Source of the DNA: Leucobacter chromiireducens subsp. solipictus | GTDB taxonomy: Bacteria; Actinomycetota; Actinomycetes; Actinomycetales; Microbacteriaceae | NCBI RefSeq assembly: GCF_016758195.1 | Contig: NZ_QYAC01000008.1 | Span: 62,001 to 126,000, forward strand | Length of the DNA stretch: 64,000 bases | Direction of reading: 5' to 3' | Shown here: positions 29,916-36,470 of the stretch, one piece after another | Numbering within the stretch: the stretch's first letter is position 1 | How the letters are laid out: each line of letters starts with the position of its first letter | The notes under the pieces: generated by a model | What the model was told of the DNA's origin: nothing | Database searches by the model: none | What the model saw: the letters and a program-made list of their open reading frames with translations, nothing else | Made by a program: the position numbers and the translations under genes

Positions 29916-30870
29916 TCTTCTTTTCTCCTTTATCTGTTTGTTTATATAGATGTGTTTCATCGACCGATTCAGTCCATGAGACACGGTTTTGAACTTCATC
30001 AATCCTTCGCAAAAGTGCTTCCCACTTCCGAGGACTCAAAGACTGCTCTTGTAGATACATCGTTGAAAGAGGTTCGTTGCTTGTCATCACGACCTTCGTG
30101 AATTCAGCTTGACGTTTCCCATACCGTGCATCGAGCTCATAGGGATACTTGTCCAAAACCTTTAACAAGACTTCAAGCGGTAGAGAGCTATAAAACTCAT
30201 CAAGCAACAGCACTTCCTGACCGTTGTAATTGTCAAAAGGGTGTCGCCACTCTCCAACCGTGAAGACGTTTTCTAAACCATATTTTTCATAGACTCCGAA
30301 CGTCTTTCCCGTTCCTGTTTCGCCCCAGATATATGACACATGGACATCTCTGAAATTCGAGCGAGCATAGTGCGAGCGTTGCTCACGGTGAGCAGTTTCC
30401 AAAGCCTTCAAACCTGCTGCGTATCTCCATGCAGTTGGTTCTTCCAAAATGACTTCGTTGGCAGTTTTCCCTTTTAGTAATATCTCTGTTCTGAACTCTT
30501 CAAGATCGGTTCTCCGACCCTGTTCCGACTTCGTGATATCAATAGTTCCGTTTGAGATCTGCACTCCTTGGGAAGTGTCTTTCTTCGTGCAATATTCATA
30601 AGCTTCGCGACGAGTTCCGCGACGTGGTTCCCAATGAGCACCATGCAACTTATTAATAAGAGTTCCAAGCTTGATTTGGTTTTTGTTTTCTATATAGATC
30701 TGCCAGTGCAAATAGCCTTCGGGATTTGCCTCAGTGAGTTCAGTTCCTCTTTCAAGCTGACCTATATATGTGTATTCGTCCAAAGCTTTTTCAACTGCTT
30801 CTTGATCAAATTTCTCCGCTGGTATCGTTCCGATCCAACTCCTATTCCGATAGTTCTTGTTTAGCTTCAT
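29818..30870 (-). CDS. rep: CRESS-type replication initiator (HUH endonuclease plus superfamily 3 helicase)
   Basis: Initiates rolling-circle replication by nicking the origin and then unwinding. The 350-residue product has the endonuclease motifs in order: motif I around SWIGTIPAE (11-19), motif II H55-W-Q57 (YLHWQIYIE), motif III Y93-C-T-K96 with the catalytic Tyr. The helicase follows: Walker A GETGTGKT (183-190), Walker B VLLLDEF (220-226) and motif C VVMTSNEP with Asn265. This single-Tyr HUH plus S3H order is that of circovirus/geminivirus-like Reps and of related bacterial plasmids, not of common pMV158 or pC194 types. The last 30 residues overlap orf83. The start has AAGGA ten bases upstream. 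Confidence 0.9.
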   Translation of the reverse strand: MKLNKNYRNRSWIGTIPAEKFDQEAVEKALDEYTYIGQLERGTELTEANPEGYLHWQIYIENKNQIKLGTLINKLHGAHWEPRRGTRREAYEYCTKKDTSQGVQISNGTIDITKSEQGRRTDLEEFRTEILLKGKTANEVILEEPTAWRYAAGLKALETAHREQRSHYARSNFRDVHVSYIWGETGTGKTFGVYEKYGLENVFTVGEWRHPFDNYNGQEVLLLDEFYSSLPLEVLLKVLDKYPYELDARYGKRQAEFTKVVMTSNEPLSTMYLQEQSLSPRKWEALLRRIDEVQNRVSWTESVDETHLYKQTDKGEKKNEKRIEEKENSDIPGFSTCDILHGTYCACGAI

Positions 30871-30964
30871 GTTTGTTTTTCCTTATGTCTGTGCCCTGAG
30901 TTCCTTTCCTTGGTTTTCAGTGCTCTTATCTCTTACCAATTCAGACCAATGAAATTTCGTTTTA

Positions 30965-31159
30965 GTGGTCTCAACCTTCGAAAAGTGGTCTCAACTTCGT
31001 CAAATTTGGTCTCACAGACGGAAGTTGAGACCAAAAGTTGAGACCAAAATATCCGCATGATTTCAACGAATTTGCGTTGATTTAGTGTTGGTCTCAGAGG
31101 TTCCCGGTAATACTGTTCTACGAACTACCGGGAACCTTCTCAGACGCTCCGCGTCTGAG
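30965..31159. other. Putative rolling-circle origin: iterons and stem-loops
   Basis: In the 419-base gap before rep there are six copies of GGTCTCA or its complement: GGTCTCAAC at 30967 and 30987, GGTCTCAC at 31008, inverted GTTGAGACC at 31024 and 31037, and GGTCTCAG at 31090. The direct copies are 20-21 bp apart, about two helix turns. Next comes a perfect 12-bp stem (31098-31109 with 31126-31137) with a 16-base loop; TAATACTGT at its left edge resembles the CRESS-virus nick sequence TAATATTAC. A second hairpin (CTCAGACGC/GCGTCTGAG, 31139-31159) follows. The remaining bases to 31289 show no gene. Confidence 0.7.
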
Positions 31160-31289
31160 TGCGGCAGGCATTCGCCCATTTCGGTCATTCCGCGTTGCTT
31201 TCACTTATGTCTCTTGCTCCGCTTCGAGCCATCGTGATAGCAACTTGAATTCCCTGTATGGTCGCCCACCTGCCGCATCCAGATTTTTA

Positions 31290-31544
31290 CTATCTGATTT
31301 TGTCTCGGTGATGCTTTGCCCAGTCCTTCATAACTTCAACATCTTCACGAACAAAACATAGATATCCGTCAGCATCTTTGACCGCATCAATCCCGAGTCT
31401 TGTTGCCAGTCTCCGAACAAACCTTGTAGAAGTTCCAGCACCAAATTCCGCGGTGATATCAATCAATCTCACTCGATCAAAATTCATTCGAGGACGTTGG
31501 AAGATAGCCGGCTTCGAGGTTTCCAAGAAATCACTAAGAGCCAT
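31290..31544 (-). CDS. Putative helix-turn-helix DNA-binding protein, orf84
   Basis: An 84-residue protein whose middle (RLIDITAEFGAGTSTRFVRRLATRLGIDAV) reads as a winged-helix/MerR-like helix-turn-helix, followed by a wing-like strand (GYLCFVREDVEVMKDWAKHH). Excisionases and small element regulators have this layout. It overlaps orf78 by 11 bases, so it is in the orf121-orf78-orf84 operon, just upstream of the origin-like region. Excisionase or repressor function is inference. Confidence 0.6.
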   Translation of the reverse strand: MALSDFLETSKPAIFQRPRMNFDRVRLIDITAEFGAGTSTRFVRRLATRLGIDAVKDADGYLCFVREDVEVMKDWAKHHRDKIR

Positions 31545-31770
31545 TCTTGAACGCCTCCCACTCTGCTGACAGGTCTTCTACTACAGTCTTTTCTTCAACT
31601 TGCTCAATTGGTTCAAAATCCCGAGTTGGTAGAGGCTCAGAGATCTCAGGAATCAGACCCACAGCACCAAGAAAGCAATTTGTTAGAGCGGTATCAACCA
31701 AACGACCTTGGAGCATGTATTGCATCAAATGATCATCAAACTCTTTCAAGCTTCTGCATAGGTGTGCCAT
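31534..31770 (-). CDS. Hypothetical protein orf78 of the element
   Basis: A 78-residue acidic protein with a short helical N-terminus (CRSLKEFDDHLMQYMLQG) and an acidic C-terminal half (EQVEEKTVVEDLSAEWEAF). No family is recognised. Its ATG overlaps the orf121 stop as TAATG and its end overlaps orf84, so the three genes are tightly coupled. Confidence 0.6.
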   Translation of the reverse strand: MAHLCRSLKEFDDHLMQYMLQGRLVDTALTNCFLGAVGLIPEISEPLPTRDFEPIEQVEEKTVVEDLSAEWEAFKNGS

Positions 31771-32135
31771 TACTCACCACCGCCAACTTTCACAGGCTTC
31801 AAGCTCTGAACGATGTAAGAGAATCCCTGTTGTTTGGTTTGAGTGATGTAAGGCGTAATCTGCATCTTGCCAACAGGGGCATAAACCACCCCAGGCTGTA
31901 AATCGAGAGGTTCAAGAACTGAGATTGAAACGTTTTTGAGTTCTCTTGTTAGTTTGTTGCCTTCAACCCTCAGAGCCTTCAAACCAGTTAGATACTGTTT
32001 TTCTCCGTCTGTGGTGAGTTTGTCCTTACCTGTTTCAAAGTCCTTCTTTGTTTCCATGTCGCCAGCTCTGACCGGAAGAATGGTCATGAAAGCGGTTTCA
32101 ATGTTTGTGTGTTCTGCTGTTGTGTGAATTGCCAT
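31770..32135 (-). CDS. Hypothetical beta-rich protein orf121, possible ssDNA-binding protein
   Basis: First gene of the minus-strand operon (121 residues). ATG 32135 has AAAGGAG eight bases upstream, which decides the start. The sequence alternates short strands with charged turns (LTGLKALRVEGNKLTRELKNVSISV, then YAPVGKMQITPYITQTKQQGFSYIVQSLKPV). The size, the strand pattern and the position next to Rep recall small OB-fold ssDNA-binding proteins of rolling-circle replicons and filamentous phages, but I cannot match a family, so the function is a guess. Confidence 0.6.
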   Translation of the reverse strand: MAIHTTAEHTNIETAFMTILPVRAGDMETKKDFETGKDKLTTDGEKQYLTGLKALRVEGNKLTRELKNVSISVLEPLDLQPGVVYAPVGKMQITPYITQTKQQGFSYIVQSLKPVKVGGGE

Positions 32136-32283
32136 TGTTGTAGCTCCTTTATTAGTCATTGAACGAGTCGTTTTTGACTCACTCCCAATATCAGCAAAAT
32201 GGCTTATTCAAGCGGTTTTCAGCTTTAAAAATTGGTAAAATACCAGATCAGCACATGAAACAAAGATGTGCGCGCATAAACAG

Positions 32284-32322
32284 AAACCCCCCAGATTCCA
32301 AGACGGTTTCCAGGGGGTTTTT
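32284..32322 (+). terminator. Rho-independent terminator in the right end of the element
   Basis: AAACCCCC and GGGGGTTT arms around a 20-base spacer with a TTTTT tail on the plus strand. No plus-strand gene is seen before it in 32136-32283, so it may protect the element or end a small RNA. The rest of 32136-32396 holds the orf121 promoter region and no gene. Confidence 0.6.
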
Positions 32323-32396
32323 CAAAGGAAGGCGGAGAGCTACAACCGCCAATATGAATATCAACATCTTATAAAAATCGACAAACACATAACAAG

Positions 32397-32418
32397 ATAA
32401 GCGCTACAATAAGCGCTA
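32397..32418. repeat. Paired ATAAGCGCTA sites, right end
   Basis: Two copies of ATAAGCGCTA at 32397-32406 and 32409-32418, again 12 bp start to start, 68 bases inside attR. They mirror the pair at 28112-28133. Confidence 0.7.
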
Positions 32419-32486
32419 TTCACAATACTTTCTGCGGTTGACCGAAAATATTTCGCACCATATCAACGATGTTCTTCGCAAGCAAG

Positions 32487-32510
32487 CGATTCTCCCAGGA
32501 TCCACCACCA
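32487..32510. repeat. attR core
   Basis: Right copy of the 24-base attachment repeat, identical to 28038-28061. The host sequence resumes after it with the original tRNA-Ala terminator. Confidence 0.95.
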
Positions 32511-32516
32511 CACACA

Positions 32517-32548
32517 CGCCCGGTCAGAGAAATCTGACCGGGCGTTCG
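32517..32548 (+). terminator. Displaced host terminator of tRNA-Ala
   Basis: CGCCCGGTCAGA (32517-32528) pairs perfectly with 32533-32544, with a 4-base loop. It is GC-rich like the host and would follow tRNA-Ala directly if the element were absent. Confidence 0.8.
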
Positions 32549-32633
32549 TCGTTTCCGGACGTCTTTCGTTCCCGGACGCCTGTCGATTCCCGGGCGCCCC
32601 GCCGGGATCGGAAACGGAACAGTTCTACTTCAT

Positions 32634-32662
32634 TTGCGCAAGTGATTAAGTATTGCTAGTGT
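32634..32662 (+). promoter_or_regulatory. Promoter of the M-box/CorA operon with an ArsR-like site on its -35 box
   Basis: TTGCGC (32634-32639), 17 bases, TAGTGT (32657-32662) make a well-spaced promoter whose start would fall just before the M-box. The -35 box lies within TTGCGCAAGT, the same 10-mer found in the 16-bp palindrome upstream of arsR (39685-39700); 13 of 16 palindrome positions match. A repressor bound here would block RNA polymerase. Confidence 0.55.
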
Positions 32663-32669
32663 GGGGCGT

Positions 32670-32829
32670 GCGCTTCGTTCGGTGAGGCTCTTACGTGAAC
32701 ACAGGCCACTGATCTGACGGTATCGAGAGATGCTCAAGATCAGGACAGGTTCCCTCGGATTAAGGGGGTTCCCCAAGTGGCTGCCATCTGGCTACGTCAC
32801 GCAATGCCGAAGCTCTGACATGGAAGCGC
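32670..32829 (+). promoter_or_regulatory. M-box (ykoK leader) magnesium riboswitch
   Basis: Conserved M-box segments are present: CTTCGTTcGGTGAGGCTC at the 5' side, a central GGCTGCCA-type segment, and CGAAGCTCTGA near the 3' end. P1 closes with GCGCTTC (32670-32676) and GAAGCGC (32823-32829). The M-box senses Mg2+ and lowers expression of Mg2+ uptake genes. Downstream, CCTGAG (32855-32860) and CTCAGG (32874-32879) can pair and put the GAGAGGAGG ribosome-binding site in the loop, pointing to control of translation. Confidence 0.88.
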
Positions 32830-32880
32830 CTGTCCACGATCCCCGAATCGTCTCCCTGAGGCGTGAGAGGAGGCTCAGGC

Positions 32881-33210
32881 ATGCCTGCAGCGATCCACGA
32901 ACCCATTCTGTTCTGGCAGGTCTACGACCCGCCGGTGCGCACCCGCGACGGTGCGTCCCACGGCCCCCACGGCCCTCGTTCGCACCCGGCCGAGCAGAAC
33001 TGGCGCAGCCAGGCCTTCACGACCGCGGTGCCGACGCGCGAGAGGCGCCGCGCCACCCGCTACGAGAAGTTCACGACCCGGATGGTCCTGCTCAGTGCGG
33101 TGATCACCTTCGGCGTGACCCTGACACTGCACCTCGCAAACTACGGCCTGGAGACCCGCACGTCGTCGACGTCGGGGACCCACAGCACCTTCTACAAGGA
33201 CGACGAGTGA
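32881..33210 (+). CDS. Small one-helix membrane protein of the M-box operon (orf109)
   Basis: A 109-residue protein, first gene after the M-box. GAGAGGAGG lies seven bases before ATG 32881. The first 65 residues are hydrophilic (IHEPILFWQVYDPPVR...), followed by one transmembrane helix (MVLLSAVITFGVTLTLHLANYG) and a Ser/Thr-rich tail ending FYKDDE. No family is recognised. Its place ahead of the CorA paralogs suggests an accessory subunit or regulator of the Mg2+ channels. Confidence 0.7.
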   Translation: MPAAIHEPILFWQVYDPPVRTRDGASHGPHGPRSHPAEQNWRSQAFTTAVPTRERRRATRYEKFTTRMVLLSAVITFGVTLTLHLANYGLETRTSSTSGTHSTFYKDDE

Positions 33211-33250
33211 GCGCCGTGCTGCGCGCCCACTCCGATCGGAAAGAGACACC

Positions 33251-34201
33251 ATGACCACCACACCACCGCAGACGGCCCGTTCGGGCCACGTCGAAACGAT
33301 GCTCGGCGGCCGCTGGCAGCGCGTGCTCGGCGGGGACGCCCAGCTGCTCGAACGCCTGCGCGCAGAGACGGGCGCCGATTTGCGCGATGCCGCGGCGACG
33401 CCCTTCCGCGACGGCGGCGACTTCGTGACCCTGGCCGTCACCTTTGTGGACCGCGACGCGAGCGCGTACCGCGAGACGAGCATCGTTATCGCCGTTGGGC
33501 GCGACGCGGTGATCACGCTGGAGCCCCTGACGGGATGCGCCCCCATTGACCTCGCGCTGGCCCGCATGGAGCGGGACGGACGTGAGGGGGACAGCTCCAT
33601 CGAGATCGCGGCGAGCATTCTCGAGAGCATCGCGGATACGACCGACGAACTCGTCACGAACCTCAGCATGAGCAGCGAACGCATGATGGCGCAGACGAGC
33701 GCAATTCTGCGCAGCCTGGAGACGAAGAAGGCGCGCGAGTTCGGCGTCAGCGACGTCACCGCCACCCAGCAGGAGCTCGCGGATATGGAGGAGCTCCTGT
33801 CGCACTGCATGGAGAGCCAGCTCGCGCTCGCGGAGGCCGCGCGTCACCTGCGCACGCTGACGCGCGGGCGGGACTGGGACAACCGCACCGATCTGGCACG
33901 CATCATCGAGGACATTGAAGCGATCGAACCGCACATCGACTTCGTGCACGATCGGGTGCGGCTGCTGCAGCAGACCAACAACCTCGCCCTCAACGTGAAG
34001 CAGAACCAGATCATCAAGGTCTTCTCCGTGGTCACCGCGGTGTTCCTCCCGGTGATGCTGCTCTCGACCTACTACAGCATGAACTTCGAGTTCATGCCGA
34101 TCCTGAGCTGGACCTACGCCGAGCCGATGATCATCGTGCTGAGCTTCGTGTTCGCAATGCTCCCGCTGATCTACGTGCGCCGCCGCGGCTGGCTGCGCTA
34201 G
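33251..34201 (+). CDS. CorA-family divalent cation transporter, paralog 1 (SMN motif)
   Basis: A 316-residue CorA/MIT-family channel subunit: cytoplasmic alpha/beta domain, long stalk helix (VRLLQQTNNLALNVKQNQIIKVFSVV), two C-terminal transmembrane helices and a basic end (RRRGWLR). The signature loop reads YY-S276-M277-N278-FEFMP instead of YGMN, so the pore Gly is Ser. CorA proteins move Mg2+ (or Co2+, Ni2+) as pentamers. It is under the M-box with two further paralogs, so Mg2+ is the likely ion, but the altered motif leaves selectivity open. Confidence 0.88.
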   Translation: MTTTPPQTARSGHVETMLGGRWQRVLGGDAQLLERLRAETGADLRDAAATPFRDGGDFVTLAVTFVDRDASAYRETSIVIAVGRDAVITLEPLTGCAPIDLALARMERDGREGDSSIEIAASILESIADTTDELVTNLSMSSERMMAQTSAILRSLETKKAREFGVSDVTATQQELADMEELLSHCMESQLALAEAARHLRTLTRGRDWDNRTDLARIIEDIEAIEPHIDFVHDRVRLLQQTNNLALNVKQNQIIKVFSVVTAVFLPVMLLSTYYSMNFEFMPILSWTYAEPMIIVLSFVFAMLPLIYVRRRGWLR

Positions 34202-34272
34202 GGCCCGCGCGGCCCGCACCCGATGCCCCGCGGGGCAGATCAACACACACCGCAACTGTGAAGGACCTCACC

Positions 34273-34512
34273 ATGTCGACCAAGAACCTCCAGACCTCAC
34301 GCACCTCGCCGAACGTGTGGAGCTCGCGCCTGGAACTCAACAGTCTCGGGACCGATGCCCCCGGTACCGAGCGCGCGCTCGCGAAGACCGAGCCGGCGCG
34401 ACCGCAGACCTCGAAGATCGAGAAAGAGATCATTTGGGCCGTGGTGGTGCTCTACGCCGGCATCATCGCCTGCTTCGCCGGGCTGCACCTGTACGGGCTC
34501 ACCCTCGGGTAA
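34273..34512 (+). CDS. Small one-helix membrane protein of the M-box operon (orf79)
   Basis: A 79-residue protein with a Ser/Thr-rich cytoplasmic N-terminus and one transmembrane helix (IIWAVVVLYAGIIACFAGLHLYG) at the C-terminus. ATG 34273 has AAGGA eight bases upstream. It lies between CorA paralogs 1 and 2. It does not resemble orf109 in sequence. No family is recognised. Confidence 0.65.
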   Translation: MSTKNLQTSRTSPNVWSSRLELNSLGTDAPGTERALAKTEPARPQTSKIEKEIIWAVVVLYAGIIACFAGLHLYGLTLG

Positions 34513-34579
34513 GCCGACCCCTACGTGTCTGGTCGGAGGCCGCCCTCGGCCGCCGACCCCAGAAGAAAAGACGTTCGAA

Positions 34580-35533
34580 ATGACTGAGAACACCACCCCG
34601 ACCGTGCACACCGAGGAACTCGGTCCGGCCGATCTCCCGCGGAGCGGCTGGCTCCGCGTGCGGGCCTCCGATCGCGCGATGCTCGCGAACATTCATCGTC
34701 AGTACGGGCTCTCCCTGAACCCAGACGCGCGCCATCCGATCTACGAGCAGAACTTCGCCGTGCTGCCCGTGGATCTGCCCCTGCCCGACGCCCCGGCCTC
34801 GCCCACAGAAACCGCCTTCACGGGCGCGCCGATCCTGATCGCACTGAACGACGAACTCTTGATTACGGTCGAACCGGATCACCAGGTCGAGGCGCTTGCG
34901 ACGGCGCAGGAGCGCGTCGTGCGGCTTCCCGAGACGGCGACGAGCCGAGAAGCCCTGTTGATCATCATCGAGGCCCTCAACGACGCGATGCAGGTCACCG
35001 TGGACCGGATCTCTCTCGTCCTGAACCAGCTCGCCGACGACGCGGTGGACAGTAGCGGCGGCTACGCCCTCGAGGGCCGGCAGGTGGGCGTCGCCGACAT
35101 CGCTCAGACCGCGGTGTCGCTCGGGGGTGCGGAGGAGCTCATCGCCCGCACCGTACAGGGGCAGCTGATGCTCGAGCGCGCGGCCCGGCGGGTGCGACGC
35201 TCGAGCGGCACGGCCGCACAGGACTATTCGACGCTGCTCTCTGATATTCAGAGCGGGCGGCGTCACGCGCGGTTCCAGCACGCCAAGGTGCGGAACGTGC
35301 AGCAGTCCCTGATGACCACCCTGGATCTCAAACAGAACCAGATCATCAAAGTGTTTACGGTGGTGACCGCGGTATTCACGCCGCCGACCCTGATCGCCGC
35401 GTACTACGGGCAAAACTTCGCGAACATGCCCGAGTTGGCGCTGCCCTGGGGCGAATGGTTCGTGATGGCCACGACCGCGATCTTCGCGCTCGTGCCGCTC
35501 GCCTACATCAAGCGGAAGGGGTGGCTGCGATGA
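34580..35533 (+). CDS. CorA-family divalent cation transporter, paralog 2 (GQN motif)
   Basis: A 317-residue CorA/MIT protein with the stalk helix LKQNQIIKVFTVVTAVFTPPTLIAAYYGQNF and two transmembrane helices. The signature is G277-Q278-N279 in place of GMN, followed by the normal MPEL acidic loop. Start ATG 34580 (MTENTTP). Its stop overlaps the next gene (ATGA), so paralogs 2 and 3 are translated together and could assemble. Confidence 0.87.
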   Translation: MTENTTPTVHTEELGPADLPRSGWLRVRASDRAMLANIHRQYGLSLNPDARHPIYEQNFAVLPVDLPLPDAPASPTETAFTGAPILIALNDELLITVEPDHQVEALATAQERVVRLPETATSREALLIIIEALNDAMQVTVDRISLVLNQLADDAVDSSGGYALEGRQVGVADIAQTAVSLGGAEELIARTVQGQLMLERAARRVRRSSGTAAQDYSTLLSDIQSGRRHARFQHAKVRNVQQSLMTTLDLKQNQIIKVFTVVTAVFTPPTLIAAYYGQNFANMPELALPWGEWFVMATTAIFALVPLAYIKRKGWLR

Positions 35534-36417
35534 GCCTGCGCACCCTGACACACCGCAGCTGGACGCGCGTGCTGGTGGCCGGGCCCCACGAGTGGGAGCG
35601 CGCCGAACGTCTGAGCACCACGGCGAGCGACGGTTCCGCGCCCGGGATCCGCTTCCCGGTGCGATTTGTCACGCCGGATCCGACGGGGGCGACCGTGAGC
35701 GAGGCGATCGTGGTCCTCGGAACCGAGGAGATCGTCACGATCGAGCCGGGGCACGGCCTGCCCGTGCTCCAGGATGTCGAGGCGCGGTTGCACTGGGATG
35801 AGGCGCAGGATCGCGGCACCGCGGGGGTGGGACTCGCGATCGTGCGTGCCGGCTTCCAGGCGAACGCGGAAAGCCTCGGCCGCATCGAAGCCGATATTCG
35901 ACAGGTCCGCAGCTCCGTGGCGGTGCTCGCGGAGGAGCGCGGAGACACCCGCGGGATCAGCGTCAGCGATCTCCCGAGCGTCAGCACCGTGCTCACCGAC
36001 ATCGACGCGGTGCTGAGCCAGGTCTCCTACTCCGTGGGGCGGCTCACACAGCTGGCCCGGCTCCTCCGCAGGCACGCCGGGGAAGGCGGGGTAGTGCCGC
36101 GCGGGGAACTCGACGCGCTCATCCAGCAGGGTGACGCGCTGTCGGGGCGCGTGGAGTTCCTCGTGGAACGACACCGCTTCCATGCACGGGGCACGGCGCA
36201 GCAGATCTCCACGAGCGATCTGAACGTGGTGAAGATCTTCACGGTGCTCTGGGCCATCCTCATCCCGGGCACGACCCTGATCAACTGGTACGGGCAAAAC
36301 TTCGAGGTGATGCCCGAGCTGAGCTGGCCGTACTCCGCGTGGGTGCAAATCATCGGGGTGTTCTGCCTCGCGGTGATCCCGATCTACACCGTGAAGCGCG
36401 CGGGACAACTGCGCTAA
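35530..36417 (+). CDS. CorA-family divalent cation transporter, paralog 3 (GQN motif)
   Basis: A 295-residue CorA/MIT protein, last gene of the M-box operon. It has a shorter cytoplasmic domain, the stalk LNVVKIFTVLWAILIPGTTLINWYGQNF, signature G255-Q256-N257 and MPELSW loop, and a basic C-terminus (KRAGQLR). It overlaps paralog 2 by four bases. Like paralog 2 it replaces Met of GMN by Gln. Confidence 0.87.
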   Translation: MSLRTLTHRSWTRVLVAGPHEWERAERLSTTASDGSAPGIRFPVRFVTPDPTGATVSEAIVVLGTEEIVTIEPGHGLPVLQDVEARLHWDEAQDRGTAGVGLAIVRAGFQANAESLGRIEADIRQVRSSVAVLAEERGDTRGISVSDLPSVSTVLTDIDAVLSQVSYSVGRLTQLARLLRRHAGEGGVVPRGELDALIQQGDALSGRVEFLVERHRFHARGTAQQISTSDLNVVKIFTVLWAILIPGTTLINWYGQNFEVMPELSWPYSAWVQIIGVFCLAVIPIYTVKRAGQLR

Positions 36418-36427
36418 CCCGAACTCC

Positions 36428-36470
36428 CGCCCCGGACGGGGAGCCCTACCGCGGCTCGCCGTCCGGGGCG
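36428..36470. terminator. Bidirectional terminator between the CorA operon and the ABC genes
   Basis: CGCCCCGGACGG (36428-36439) pairs with CCGTCCGGGGCG (36459-36470) in the gap between convergent genes; the right arm lies inside the 3' end of the ABC ATPase gene. Confidence 0.65.

Larger units (their letters stand above)
28038..32510. mobile_element. Integrated element with tyrosine integrase and CRESS-type Rep, in tRNA-Ala
   Basis: About 4.47 kb between two copies of a 24-base direct repeat (28038-28061 and 32487-32510) that matches the 3' end of tRNA-Ala. The DNA inside is visibly AT-richer than the host and uses A/T-ending codons. Gene content: integrase (plus strand), then on the minus strand orf121, orf78, orf84 (putative HTH), Rep, orf83 (secreted) and orf54. 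A repeat-rich origin-like region lies before rep, and paired ATAAGCGCTA sites lie inside both ends. No capsid, relaxase or conjugation gene is recognisable. It is best read as an integrative rolling-circle replicon or the remains of a small ssDNA virus-like element. Confidence 0.9.

Noticed and set aside
29818-30870. Rep as a conjugative relaxase or a pC194/pMV158-type initiator
   Set aside because: A single-Tyr HUH domain followed by an S3 helicase with Walker A, B and motif C fits the CRESS order; conventional relaxases and simple RCR initiators lack this fused helicase.
34258-34272. Upstream GTG start for orf79
   Set aside because: It overlaps the AAGGA ribosome-binding site of ATG 34273.
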